DNA from: Piscicola geometra | Taxonomy: Eukaryota; Annelida; Clitellata; Hirudinida; Piscicolidae | DNA length: 64,000 nt | Assembly (NCBI GenBank): GCA_943735955.1 | Contig: OX030956.1 | Location: 14,601,600-14,665,599 of the forward strand | Reading direction: 5' to 3' | Shown here: positions 13,801 through 24,174 of the stretch, piece by piece | How positions within the stretch are numbered: position 1 is the stretch's first letter | Layout: the number at the start of each line of letters is the position of its first letter | Translations under genes and position numbers: made by a program | Notes under the pieces: model-generated | What the model saw: only the letters and a program-made list of their open reading frames with translations | What the model was told of the DNA's origin: nothing | The model's database searches: none

Positions 13801-16800
13801 TCTACATTAACAAAAAGTTATAAAATAAAATTCGAAATTTAAAAATTATTTTGGAAGAGACGTGTGCAATATCTAATTGAGCACGACAATCCGCCATGTA
13901 GAACTCATTTGGAAATATTTCATCTTTATCGGTTAAACTTTTGTTTGGAAATATTTTAAAGCTATTTATTTAAACAAGTATTTGTAATGCGTTTTGAGCA
14001 TCACGTTTTCCTATAAATCACTTTTGAAGAACAATTCATACCATAGAGCAAAGTCAAGTTTATAGGTTGTTTTTTTATATTTTTTCAAAATGTTTCATTC
14101 ATTATTTTTCTTCATATTTAAATTCTAAAACTATAGATGTTTCTAATGAAGGACTCTTCAATCGACAGTGTTTCGACAAACTTCAGAGTGAGTGATCATC
14201 ATGACAACCTCTTTCTGAAATGTGTCGCAACAATGGAAAGCAATGAAAACCACAAGAGTGATAATGAAATCGATTCCATCGACCATAACAAAGGAAACAG
14301 TGAAAGTCATGACGGTGTTGGAAGAGGAAATATACGAGATGAGGCTGATACCTCAATCAAGATTGCTAAAGTTGTTAAATATCAAAGAAATAAAACATTT
14401 TTGGAAAAAAAATTCGAACAACAGCATCATGAAAATAAAAAAAACACACGTTCTGTGAAAGTTTCTAAAAACAAAATTACAAAAAAATTAGAGACAAAAA
14501 GTTATCAAAAGCGTAAAGATTTACTTTCAAAGAAGAAAAAAGAGAACTTACGATTATTACAGAAAGAAAGTTTGAAAGCACAAAATCCTATTTCCAAGCA
14601 CTGGAATTCGAACGCTGACTTGCCAACACATAAAACAAACAACCTTTCACTGCATAAAATGCAAAAACAAAAGATGAAAAAGAATGGGGAAATTATTTTT
14701 ATAGATCCGGAGGAAAATGAGCTATTATTAACTAATAAGCAAAGCGGGAAGAAAGTGTTAAATAACACGCCGTTACAAAGGTTAAATAATCGCGAGCAGA
14801 TTAAAAAACAAAAAAAGAATATTCATCATTTCAGAAAGCGTCGTTTGAAACTTCACAAATTAGACCACGTCAAAGATCAAAGAGGAGATAACTTATCAAC
14901 ACAACCTTTGAAAGAAATGCTGCGTAAAAGATCACAAAAAATCAAGTGTCAGCGTCAAGCACGACTGTGTTTGAAACAAAAACTTCACCCGCATTATTTA
15001 CCACAATCGAAACAACTAAACGCTTCACAAAAAAACAATTCATTCACAATCTACCAGACGAAAAAAGTGAATAAATTACAAAAACGTGAGCTACAAAAAC
15101 AACAAGCGTTACAACCTGAAAAAACTCTACAACAACAAGATTTACAACTGAATTATTCACATAAACAACATCTACAACAATTAGAAGAACATGATATTTT
15201 CACACAACATTTCCGGTCAACGAGAAAAACATTCATGGAAACTATGGTCAAATTGGCAGTTGAATGTAAGTTTTTTTTCAAATCTAAGAATGATCTTTTC
15301 ATTATTTTTTTAACGTTTTATAATTCTTTGAAGGATAAAACGATTATTGTTAAATAAAATGATTTTGTTCAAAAAGAAACAAAGTGGAAAAGTTTTATAG
15401 TGAAATAATGGATTTTTAAATGATCAAAAAAATTTTTAATTAACATTTATTTACACATTTTTATGCCAAATCCATTGAAAACTATTTTATCAACTATTTT
15501 TAATCCATTCAATTTAAGCAATTTTTAAAAAAAAGTTGACTAAACGTGTTAATATCTATTCGTTACTCATTTTTTTCAACATTTTGAAACTTAGGAAGTA
15601 CTTTGTAGGCGTGTCTGAATGATCCCGAGAGAGACTAAGATTTAAAATATTAACAAAAAAGTCAATAATGGATCGAAAAAACTGTCAATGCCGAGTAATT
15701 TATTCCGCAAAATAATTTCAATGCTTTCGAGAATAAATATTAATAAAAAAATGTTAAATTGTTAGTCTATTAACACTTTTATTTTATTTTGCACATTTAA
15801 AAGACTTTTTGTTGAATCCATCTAAACTTTTCGAAATAATCAAAAAAATCGAAGATTTCTACGTGGATAAACTACATTTGATAAACCTTTTTTTAAACAA
15901 AATAATAATTCATCTAATTAAACGTTCTTAAACTGATTTTGTCTGTTTAGAATTTATTTTATGAAACTTTTTTTATAATAATAATTATAAAAACCAATAA
16001 ATACCTTTCAAAGTTCAACAGATATTGAAAAAAAATAATATAAAGTAAAATATATTTGAAAAAAAGTGTATTTGTTTCGGATTGTTACTTCAGAAATAAT
16101 AAAATTCAAAGAATATATCATATTAATTACCTCAACTCTTCAAATTACATTTAAATAATTTTGTAATTATTCGCGTCAATAACTCAGTTAATGCACTTCA
16201 CGTTTCTTTTATTTCATTCAAGACTTTTAATCAAGCCTTCTACTTTTGTGTTTGTTGCCTTACACATCACTTTAGTTATCCACTAATTTATCAACGTAAG
16301 ATTCTTTCGCGATTTACAAACTGCATTAATAGTTTCTTTAAACTCTTTTAATTATTTTATTTTTCTTTAATTTGTTCTTTATTTCACAGATATCTTTTCG
16401 TCAATCAATTTTTACACATTTTTTTTCAAAAAAATCTTTTTCTCAAAACATTTAAGTTTTTTTTAAAACTAAATATGTCTATCGATCTTTTTCAATTCAT
16501 TCCAAGATGGTTTTTATTCATCAATCATCTTGCAATAAATTTTTCAAATAAATCTGAAAACATAGTAAAATTATCTTGTTTGCTTTTTTCTAACTATTTT
16601 TAATAATATTAACGTGCTTTTAAACATTTTGCTCGTTGATACTTTTGCACTTCACCCCATTAACAGAAACCATGCCCCTAGTTACTATCACCTTCCTAGT
16701 TATTCCATTATAAAACTCATCGTAAAGACCATCTGTAAAACAAACTTCAACATTTAATTTACACAGAAATACAAAAATAAATAACTTTATTTTCTTTTAT

Positions 16801-19800
16801 AGACTCTCCACGGCTAAAGTTCAGGCATTTCTCGACGCAAACCTCTGATTCGAGTGCGAACATCATATGTGACGTCAAAAGCAAGCCTCCTCCCACTGCA
16901 GTTTCGTGGCTCTTGGACGAAGAAAGTGGTCTCACATTGGAATCAGGAAAAGTGGTGCATGGCTTTTGGACAGTGACCATTGTGAGTAATGATGAAGACA
17001 TTCTTTTATACTTTCATTACATTCAATTTTTTATCTTTTTACATTTACTTTTTGTTAAAATTTAGTTTTTTCTTAGTATATTCTCCTCAAAGACTTTTAA
17101 ATTACCTTTAAATTTAAATTAATTACTATTATTTTTTAAATACTAAACTATACTATATTGCATATAAAAAATGTAGAATTAAATTTATTAAACAAACCAA
17201 AGGTATTAAATCTGTTTTAAAAGTATTTTATTCAAATCTTTATAAGAAAATTCTTTTTTACAATTTAAAGTTTATTCAATCTTAATTAGAGATTTTTCAA
17301 ATGTAAAACAATTTTATTTATTTAAAAGTATACAGATTTTTTCCTTTCCATATTGCTATTTTTGATCAATCATATCACTATACGAGCTTGCCAGAAAGTA
17401 TACTAAAGTGAAACATGTATTTTCTTTTTAATAAATAAGTTCTAAAATTCTAAAATGTAGAATTATGGAATGTGTATTATTAAGTTGTGCTAATAAATTA
17501 TTTTGAATGATACAGAAAAGTTATTGAAAACATGATTGAAAGTAAAAACAAAAGCAGAAACTTTTGATTTTCTTGTTTTTCAGGTACAAAACCTTTAAAA
17601 TTGATATCATATGTGCTAGATTTTGCACAAATATATTTTTGTAGTAACATTTTCCATTATGTAAGAATTGGATGAACCAAATGAATTTTTATTAAAAGAT
17701 TATTAGATTCATAAACCAATGGGTAATTGTGAAAGGTGTAATTGGAATATAGGCCGCGATTAGGCAACGATGAAAGTAGACTAAATGAATTAACGAAAAA
17801 TAAATGAATAAAGAAAAAGAAAAGGAAAGAACATTTAAAAAACAAGTAACTATTAAAAAGGATATTTGAAACAATTTCAAACGTAAGTGAAAGGTTATTT
17901 TAAAGTTGAACTTTCGAAGAATAAAAAACATTTTGTTGGAAAATAAAATTGAACAGAGTAAATATAAGTTCTAAAGCTATGCAAAGAAAATTTCTCAATA
18001 ATGAAAAGTGATTATATTACTTTTACTGGTGTGATTACTCTATTAAGAAATGTGGATTATACAAAGGATAAATGAATTTAAACTTTAAACTTTTAAAATA
18101 TTCAAGATCAATCAGCCTTTCAGGGAATACACTAACAAAATAAGTTGATGCAAAAAAATTTTGCCTAGCTCAATGAATTATCAGTTGATCATTTGCTGAA
18201 CAAATTAATAGTTTTCAACCATATATATATTAGAGCTGTTCCACGATTAAAGAATTTAATCGCCGTTAATTGTTCGATTAAAAATCTTAATTGTGCGTTA
18301 ATCATATTTTAACGCAATGTTTTTAGCATATTTGACATTAGTATAATATTGCATTCAAAAATTTCACAATTTTAATAGAAAATGTTTCCGAATTTGTTTA
18401 TAAAAGTAATCCACATATGAAAGAATACAAATGAATTCATTAATGATAAAAAAGGCAATTGTCACACATCCTTTCTGAGCCAGTTACTCAAGCAAACAAG
18501 TTTTTTTACATGTGCTGGATCTAAAGAGCTTTTTAGATCCTATTCCTACAACCCTTTTAAAGAACTCTATTTTTTATTTTATCCTATTGTTTTGGATTTG
18601 GTTAACTTATCTTTTTCTAAATCTAAATTTCTTTCTGTTCTCAAATCTTCTCTTTGTATTCCTAAAATTAAGAATCTTTTTCTTGATCCTTCATCCTTAT
18701 CTAGTTATAGGCCTGTATCTATTATTTCATTTATTTCTAAGATCCTCGAAAAAGTTAATTCTCAACAATTATCTTCTATCTAGAAAGATACTCACTTCTT
18801 CCTTCTTCTCAATCTGGTTTTAGAATTGGCCATTTCACTGAAACTGCTTTACTCAAACTCTATAATGACCTTATTTTAACTTCTAATTCTAATGCATCTA
18901 CTCTTTTTTTATACCTTAGTTTTTCATCTGCTTTTGATACTGTTGATCATACTCTTTTACTAAATGTTTTAGATTTTTTTTCAAATATTTCTGGATCTTC
19001 CCTTACTGGTTTAAACCATATCTTTTTGAGCGAACTTCTTATGTATCAGTAGAAACATCTCGTTCTTCATCTGTTTCTTTATCTTATGGGGTTCCACAAG
19101 GCCGAATCTGTGGACTCTTACTTTTTATTCTCTACACCTCTGAACTACCTAATATTATTTCTTCATCTTCTTTAAATAGTTAAATTTATGTTGATGACTT
19201 CTATATTTATACATCTTTCACTGACCTTGACTCTTGACCTTGCTATTTTAAAATAACTCTCTGTCTTCAATCTATTATTTCTTGGGTTTCATATATGTTT
19301 CTCAAACTAAACCCTGACAAATTTGAACTCATCTATTTCAATAAAAAATCAAAATCTTCACTATCCCTCCCTTCTTTAGATTTGCCTCCTCCTTTTCCAT
19401 TATCTCTAAACCTTCATCTTCTATACGTATCTTCGATTCTAACTTGTCTTTAGCTCTTCAAATTCTATCTGTTTCTTAATCTTGTTATTTCCACATTCGT
19501 CGTATTAAACAGCTTCTTCCTTTTCTCGATGATCCTACTTTGCAGCTTCTTGTATCTTCTCTAGTTCTCTCCAGGATTGATTATTGCAACTCTCTTTACT
19601 ATGGCCTCCCAGATACTACTTTAGCTCTTCTAAATAAAGTCTTTAATTTTGCTGCTCGTCTTGTTGCTCGTGCTCCTAAATTTTCTCACATTTCTCCTTC
19701 TCTTCGTTTGTTACATTGGTTACCTTTGAGATCTAAAGTGACTTTTAAAATATGCTTAAACCTGTTTAAAATTCATACCTGTACCGCTCCAATTTATCTA

Positions 19801-21762
19801 AAAATTTAATTTAAAAAAACCCTAAATCTGGTTTAAGATCATCGACCTTTAAACGTTTTTTTCGTTTTTCAGTTAAACCCTCTTTTGCTCAACGTTCTTT
19901 TTCTTATTGCGGTCCTTTCATATGAAATTCTTCAACTAAGTCACTAATAGCTTTCCGTCGAGACCTGAAGACGCATTTGGTCAAAACGTAATGGTTGAGC
20001 GCTTTTGTTCACTTCGAGTGGGCGCTATACAAATAATTAGTGATTGAAAGATACTCTTTTCTTGCTTACTATGTGTACTGACAAGCTGAATAGACTTTCA
20101 CATGGAACTGTACTTGCAGGACAAGTAATTTCTTGGCAGTTTCGTTCCTTCAGGTTGTTGTCACCAAAAAAGATGACAATTCTCTAAGCCTACCTCAGAT
20201 TCTGTTCTATAACCTTGAATGATTGACTTAGTAATCATTGAGATATCTTCATCTTCAGAATCTAAAGTTACATATGTTTGTATTATCTTGTTTGGTGAAG
20301 CTTGTATAGTTTTGGAGGTTTGTTTTTAACTAGTTTTTTTCAACTCTTTCATTTTATTTAAGAGATTTTAGTTTTTTAAATCAAGGGTCTAATGATATGG
20401 CAATTCTTAACCATGAAATATTCTGATTAATCTTTCTATGCTCTAGTTCGAAAAGAATTTTTATTTCGAAACGATGACATAAGCTGGATCATCTTCTGAA
20501 ATGCATTTTTATTGTGTAGTCACAAATTGCTACATGTTTTTATTTTCCACCACCTGGAAGTTCTGTTGGAAATCTATAAAAAATTTTACGTTTTTTGATG
20601 AAGTGCAATTTTTTGACAGTACTTTAAGAGAGTTTTTGTTTTCAATTGCTGCCAATGTAGACAACACAGAAAAAACAGTTTAGTTTTGATAAATTTAAAT
20701 GCATTTAAATGTTTCAATGCGTTAATTATTTTACCGTTTAAACGAATTTTCCAAAAAATTAACGCATTTAAACATTTTTATGCATTTAAATTGTTTTCGC
20801 TGTTTTGGCAACATTGTAGCAAGTGAACACAAACGCTTTTTTAATTTACTGTCAAAAAATGAATGGGGAAAAGTTAATTTAATCAAAAAAAATTTCATTC
20901 TTCTAGATTTGCAACAGAACTTATCTGCGGTGAAAATTAAGTAACATTTTAAATAATGTTGCATGTAATTTGTAACTTTACACTTCAGAAGATGATTCAG
21001 TTTATGTCATTTGTTTAACACACAAAAGTTCTTTGTGAACTGGAGCATAAAAAGATTAATTAGAATATCCAATGATTGAGAATTGCCACATCATTAGGCC
21101 CCCGAAATAAAAATTTAAATATTTTTAAACAAATGAAAGAGTTGAAGAAACTCTTAGAGAAAATCTCCAAAACTACGCAGCCTTCACCAAACAAGAGACC
21201 TCGAACATATGTAACTTCAGATTCTGAAGATGAAGATACCTCAATGATTACTAAGTCAATCATTTAACGTTATAGTAAACAATCTGAAATAGGCTTTGAG
21301 AGTTGTCCTCTTGTTTGGTGGTTACAGCACGAAGGGGCATATCAGGATCTTGCGTAACTGGCAAGAAAGTACTTGTCATCTCCTGCAAGTACATTTCCAT
21401 GTGAACGTCTATTCAGCTTGTCAGGACACAGAGTTAGCAAGATAAGAGCCTCTTTAGGTCCAACTAATGTTGAAAAACTTGTTTGCTTGGCTCAAAAAGG
21501 ATGTGTACAATTGGAATTTTTTTATTTATGGATTCATTTTTTGAAAATGTGGATTTTTTTCATAAATAAATTTTGAACAAAGTTTTATTACATTTGTGAG
21601 AATTTTTTTTATATATACTATTGTCAACTTTTTTTCAATACTATTGTAAAAAAAAAGTTATATACTTTTGTCAACTTTTTCTTATATACTTATGTCATAT
21701 TTTTTATATAATAATGTCAAACATGCTAAAAACATAGCGTTAAAATACGATTAACGGCGAAT

Positions 21763-21797
<35 letters not shown>

Positions 21798-23984
21798 TTA
21801 TTCATTTGTAAGATTTAATTTTTATGATTTCAATAGAGACATAAAAAAATTTGTTTTGAACAACTACGATTTTGGCAAATAAAAAATAAGTATATTTTAA
21901 AAAGTGTTTCATACGTATTTATTTTCAAATCTATTTTTAACATTTTTGGTTTTACTTTTCAAGACGAGAACTTGAACTATGCATTGCATACTATTCAATT
22001 GTTGGGATTTATTAATTTTGGGATAAAGTCCTTTTACAACATGCTTTTTTTCTGTGTGTAAAATATTCGTTTTGTATATTTTAAAATATGTTGAGGCTAG
22101 AAAAGTTTTAAAAAAACATATATAGATTTATAAAATAATTAGATTTTAAGTCCATTATAAAACCTTACAGTTTTATTTAAAATGGCAAATAAAATTTAAA
22201 AATACTAGAGAGAAAACTTTATTTTTCACAATTTTTGGACCATTTATTCTTCAATTTCCTATTCCGTAATAAAAACATTTTCCACTTCCTCAGTTTTTCT
22301 CAAGTCTCACAAGCCATTTTCTTTACCTTCAACAGGAAAGAGCGGATGAAGTCACAGAAGTACATCTGAACATTGACAAATTGAACGAAGCTTCTTTCCG
22401 GCCCTACACTCTCACCGTCATCAACGCCATCGGAAACTCCACGGCCAGCGTTCTTCTCAAAAAAAGTTTAATTATTTTATTTTCAATTACTATTTTTTTT
22501 ATTTTTCAATCTCAAAAAACGCTTTTTTAAGTTGAAGTTGCTATTGAAAACAATCTATTTCACTATTATTAATAAATACTTGATGTATTCATTTTAAAGA
22601 AATACTTTAAACTTGGCGCATGTTATTCAAAGAATAAGAATTTAATTATAATTACATTTTCTCTCATCCTTTTCTCATTACGATTTAATTTATAAACAAC
22701 AACAACAACTTGGAAATTTAAAACTTAAAATAATATTTGTCATATAAAAACTAGCATTCTACTTTATATTTTAGACAAAGAGTTTTTTCCCGAGTGACAT
22801 TTTTATTCTTCTCTCCAAACGACTTTTGACATAACAAACTTTAAAAACTCTTTTATTAGCATTTTCAAAAACACTATTTTTTATTTTTAAATTATAATAA
22901 TTTTTGAAGCACATCTGGCTAATTTTGAAAAAGGAATACATAAACCTCACGCTCGAACGCCTATCCTTCAAAAAGAGATACGAAAAATATTACCCAAAAA
23001 ATTATATTTTTGAAAAATTAACTTTTTTTCACTTCAAACAAATTTTAATCATGAATTCATGAAAGTGACTTTTTGAAAAGGTTTTAAAGCTCTAATGAGG
23101 AAAGATTTCGGGAAAAATTTATTAACTTTTTGCCAAACTATTTTTTGTTGTACTTTTATTCATTCTTCCCATGCTTTTGAAAATAAACTAATATCATCAG
23201 TTTAAAAGAAAAAAGTCTAAAGTATTTTAATAATTAGCAAGAAGATTTATCACTAAAATAGCTTTAAGAACTTGACAACTCCTAATTCAATTATGTCAGT
23301 CTTTTGTGAAACCTTAACTTCAAAACCGTGTGCATCGTGTGTGAAAAATCTCCCATACACATAAAACCTTAGTGAATCGCTTGAGTTTTTTTAAAAATTA
23401 AATAGAATGTCAGAATTGTAAAAATCTTTCATTTTTAAATTGTTGAAACGTTTCAAATTAATTTCAAACTTATAATAAGAGCAAAATTCAAATTTATAAA
23501 ATCTCTAGGCATCAAAAACTGTTCAATAAAACATTTAATTAATAATAAAATAATATTTTGGAATAAATTAAATTAATTGCTCTTAACAATCTTTTTTTAA
23601 TCTCACCATAAAAATTATTAAAATAACGTCAACATTTATTTTACAATTTAATTAATTAGAATATTACATATTTTTACTTTTCTAAAATAAACTCCAAATA
23701 TATTTTTCAAATAATTTTCATTCACAGAAAACATCATATCCCCGAGATTTGCCAGTTCAAAAAAACACGAGTCAAGCAAGAAGTTTTCACCACTCGAGAA
23801 GTCCTTCTCACGAAAAAGAAACCGTGTTAAATTCTTATCTACCTACCAGATATCTTCAACTCTAAGACTCCAGACATCGTATCTTACACCGTTTGCCGGC
23901 AGATTTAATCAAACATTTATTTTAGTTCTTGAAAAAACAATTTTTGTAATTTTTGTACTTTATTATTTCAAAGCTATGACATAA
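947..23984 (+). CDS. Immunoglobulin-superfamily cell-adhesion protein (nephrin/SNS-like), 5' partial, with giant low-complexity exons
   Basis: Exons I can join in frame: 947-1819, 6650-8724, 14137-15264, 16803-16981, 22336-22465 and 23728-23984. All have AG/GT borders and matching phases (1,1,0,1,0,1). Seen: B-strand TIKC followed by GFPPPKVK, an E/F-strand block ending LFLKCVATMESN, a G-strand METMVKLAVE that runs into Y-SPRLKF, then another Ig fold with IICDVKSKPPPTAVSWLL and YTLTVINAIGNSTASVLL. These are Ig domain signatures, and the V-K-L-x-V-x-Y-x-P linker is typical of the nephrin/sticks-and-stones/SYG group; that family placement is inference. Members are cell-surface recognition proteins. 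Large Asn/Lys/Gln/Ser-rich blocks interrupt the folds. The start codon and signal peptide lie left of the window. The C-terminus is uncertain: reading through the weak donor after 22465 gives a hydrophobic tail and a stop at 22530; splicing gives an 84-codon tail. Extra small exons in the long introns cannot be excluded. Confidence 0.72.
2630..3600 (-). mobile_element. Degenerate non-LTR retrotransposon (LINE) remnants
   Basis: Read on the minus strand and across frameshifts, 3600-3420 gives FKYLGASVT, typical of the end of the reverse transcriptase region. The 3330-3090 part gives an M-x-W-x-x-V block followed by DVVRKDLK. The 2950-2630 part gives KTVLQGTVQ and WPDLEF, like the GTV...W.GLEF tail of many invertebrate LINEs. 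Stops and shifts are frequent. It may be one old element or two different ones end to end. Confidence 0.45.
4684..4735 (+). repeat. Dispersed repeat, copy 1
   Basis: Contains GTGTCCGAACATTATAGG and a near-repeat GGTGTTCGAAAAATTCAG. Related blocks occur at about 26.39 and 30.55 kb, all on the plus strand. The family is unknown to me. Confidence 0.4.
5690..5890. repeat. Imperfect foldback (MITE-like hairpin)
   Basis: CCTGATTACTAGTTTTTCAT near 5760 is matched in inverted orientation by GTGAAAAACTGATAATCAGG near 5820-5840. The match continues outward, with CTTCATACAACC against TTTTGAAGATAC...TGTTGTATAAAG. The loop is about 40 bp. The structure suggests a non-autonomous DNA element or its relic. 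Confidence 0.4.
6650..8724 (+). CDS. Ig-adhesion gene, 2.07-kb exon with Ser/Thr-, Lys- and Gln/His-rich blocks between two Ig segments
   Basis: The acceptor is TTTATTACAG before 6650 and the reading frame is open through to the donor GTGAGA after 8724 (a GTAAAG donor after 8718 is the alternative, same phase). The first about 45 residues resemble the end of an Ig fold (SFTYFRSPHNEL, then ACKNAM). From about 6795 to 8640 the protein is low complexity: a Ser/Thr-rich section (7080-7560), a Lys/Asn-rich section (7570-8160), then Gln/His-rich (8200-8620). It returns to an Ig B-C strand, TIKCVIFSGFPPPKVK. An ATG at 6793 is internal and need not be a start. Confidence 0.68.
9294..9311. promoter_or_regulatory. 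piggyBac subterminal palindrome (first of three)
   Basis: TGTCCTTTTTTAAGGACA near the left end. The same motif recurs at about 9641-9657 and 10916-10933. It is likely a transposase-binding or structural end motif (inference). Confidence 0.5.
9675..10890 (+). pseudogene. piggyBac transposase pseudogene, copy 1
   Basis: Fragments in order: 9675-9956 (acidic N-terminus), 10000-10293 (MSPLTLVNLFLDVPVIK...NRRMYWEQ) and 10413-10799 (first catalytic Asp in LAIDESMVP), then a short out-of-frame Cys-rich tail to about 10890. Frameshifts separate the first pieces, and a TAA interrupts FWPK/CHLAIDE where copy 2 has a Glu codon. The blocks that normally carry the second and third catalytic Asp are missing after KDTPCYTEIFI. 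It cannot encode an active enzyme. Confidence 0.85.
12740..13020 (-). mobile_element. LINE C-terminal tail remnant
   Basis: On the minus strand, across a stop or shift, the segment reads like DLEADTRQMERNWEQLKG then LDRHAWRKLVDGL. That fits the W..L...A.DR..WR..V..L tail of many LINE proteins. It is GC-richer than its surroundings. Only this fragment is visible. Confidence 0.45.
14137..15264 (+). CDS. Ig-adhesion gene, exon with about 330-residue insert inside one Ig fold
   Basis: The acceptor is AAACTATAG before 14137 (phase 0) and the donor GTAAGT follows 15264 (phase 1). The exon completes the Ig fold begun at the end of the previous exon: the E/F-strand block FRVSDHHDNLFLKCVAT sits at the start and the G strand METMVKLAVE at the end. 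Between them lie about 330 residues rich in Lys, Gln and Asn, with heptad-like KLQKRELQKQQAL runs that may form coiled coil. The first base of the next codon joins AC at 16803 to give Tyr, as expected for a V-x-Y-x-P linker. Confidence 0.7.
15265..16802. other. Intron of the Ig-adhesion gene, no feature seen
   Basis: AT-rich, with many T-runs. I see no coding block, tRNA or transposon signature. Confidence 0.5.
16803..16981 (+). CDS. Ig-adhesion gene, Ig B-D strand exon
   Basis: A short GC-richer exon between TTTTATAG and GTGAGT. It encodes an Ig half-domain with B-strand NIICDV and C-strand TAVSWLL, so the canonical Cys and Trp are present. The exon ends in TVTI, which continues in frame into the next exon. 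Confidence 0.75.
18480..20040 (+). mobile_element. LINE reverse-transcriptase fragment (CR1/L2-like)
   Basis: In order across frames: SSYRPVSIISFISKILEK, a GF-IGHFTETALLKLYNDL block, SAFDTVDHTLLLN, VSLSYGVPQG, LFILYTSELP, YVDDFYIYTS, then SLVLSRIDYCNSLYYGLP and LRLLHWLPLRSKVTFK, and a terminal FRRDLKTHLVKT with HFEWALYK. These are reverse-transcriptase and C-terminal blocks of CR1/L2/Rex-type LINEs. The active-site motif reads YVDD where YADD is usual. Several stops and shifts show it is dead, and the 5' endonuclease part is missing. It lies within hAT sequence. Confidence 0.75.
20045..21500. repeat. Large imperfect foldback formed by two inverted hAT halves
   Basis: Arms of about 700 bp meet near 20,750. 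For example, ACATATGTAACTTCAGATTC near 21207 is matched in reverse complement by sequence near 20250, and GAATTGCCACATCATTAGG near 21080 by sequence near 20400. Both arms carry the hAT C-terminal coding region, in opposite orientations. Confidence 0.65.
21376..21500 (+). pseudogene. hAT transposase C-terminal dimerisation domain fragment
   Basis: The frame holds SSPASTFPCERLFSLSG...IRASLGPTNVEKLVCLAQ, the best conserved part of hAT transposases. The upstream WWLQHEGAYQDLA is separated by a stop. No start codon or catalytic domain is continuous with it. Confidence 0.7.
21760..21800. repeat. (AT)n microsatellite at the right edge of the hAT island
   Basis: About 40 bp of TA/TTTA repeat follows the right inverted end, and a shorter TA run precedes the left end at 18221-18230. 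The element may have inserted into an AT repeat. Confidence 0.6.
22336..22530 (+). CDS. Ig-adhesion gene, Ig E-G strand exon with possible hydrophobic read-through tail
   Basis: The acceptor is CTTCAACAG. The exon encodes the second half of the Ig fold ending NAIGNSTASVLLKK. The F strand reads YTLTVIN, so Leu sits where the second Ig Cys is usual. After a weak donor (GTTTAA following 22465) the frame stays open for LIILFSITIFFIF and stops at 22530. That hydrophobic run could anchor a membrane protein or simply be T-rich intron. Confidence 0.65.
   Translation, partial: ERADEVTEVHLNIDKLNEASFRPYTLTVINAIGNSTASVLLKKSLIILFSITIFFIFQSQKTLF
22531..23727. other. Probable last intron of the Ig-adhesion gene, no feature seen
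   Basis: AT-rich and without coding character. It would instead be 3' UTR/intergenic if transcripts end soon after the stop at 22528-22530. Confidence 0.4.
23728..23984 (+). CDS. Ig-adhesion gene, probable last exon
   Basis: The acceptor is TTCATTCACAG. Joined to the donor after 22465 (phase 1), the frame is open for 84 codons to a TAA at 23982 and its first half has a GC-rich third-position pattern like the other exons. A phase-0 reading is also open, to a TAA at 23863. The frame is therefore not settled. Poly(A)-signal-like AATAAA sits about 190 bp downstream. Confidence 0.45.
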
Positions 23985-24174
23985 TTTTTGAGCCTATAAT
24001 AATAAAAATTTCAAATAACAAATGTTCTAAATTATTTGTGTAGTAATTTTAGTTTTCAACAACTCTAAATAATACAATCTTATTAAAAACGACTTTTCTA
24101 GTTTTTAATGTATATCCTTACTTTCTGCTGTAAATCCGAAAATACACTTTATTGTTGTAAATGTTATTTTGAAA

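Larger units (their letters stand above)
8725..14136. other. Intron of the Ig-adhesion gene
   Basis: Contains the first piggyBac copy (9278-11064) and a LINE tail (about 12.74-13.02 kb). Nothing coding is seen in the rest. Confidence 0.5.
18231..21763 (+). mobile_element. Composite hAT-type DNA transposon island with nested LINE and internal foldback
   Basis: Inverted ends: the left block about 18260-18355 (ATTTTAACGCAATGTTTTTAG, then GACATTAGTATAA) is matched in inverted orientation by about 21695-21763. Inside, the plus strand at about 21060-21500 encodes a hAT C-terminal dimerisation region: WWLQHEG, LARKYLSSPAST, PCERLFSLSG, IRASLGPTNVEKL. A second, minus-strand copy of the same region lies at about 20045-20745. 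A LINE fragment sits between the left end and that copy. No intact transposase is present. Confidence 0.7.
16982..22335. other. Intron of the Ig-adhesion gene holding a transposon island
   Basis: The middle (18.23-21.76 kb) is a composite hAT/LINE insertion. The flanks (16.98-18.2 and 21.8-22.3 kb) show nothing but AT-rich sequence. Confidence 0.5.
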
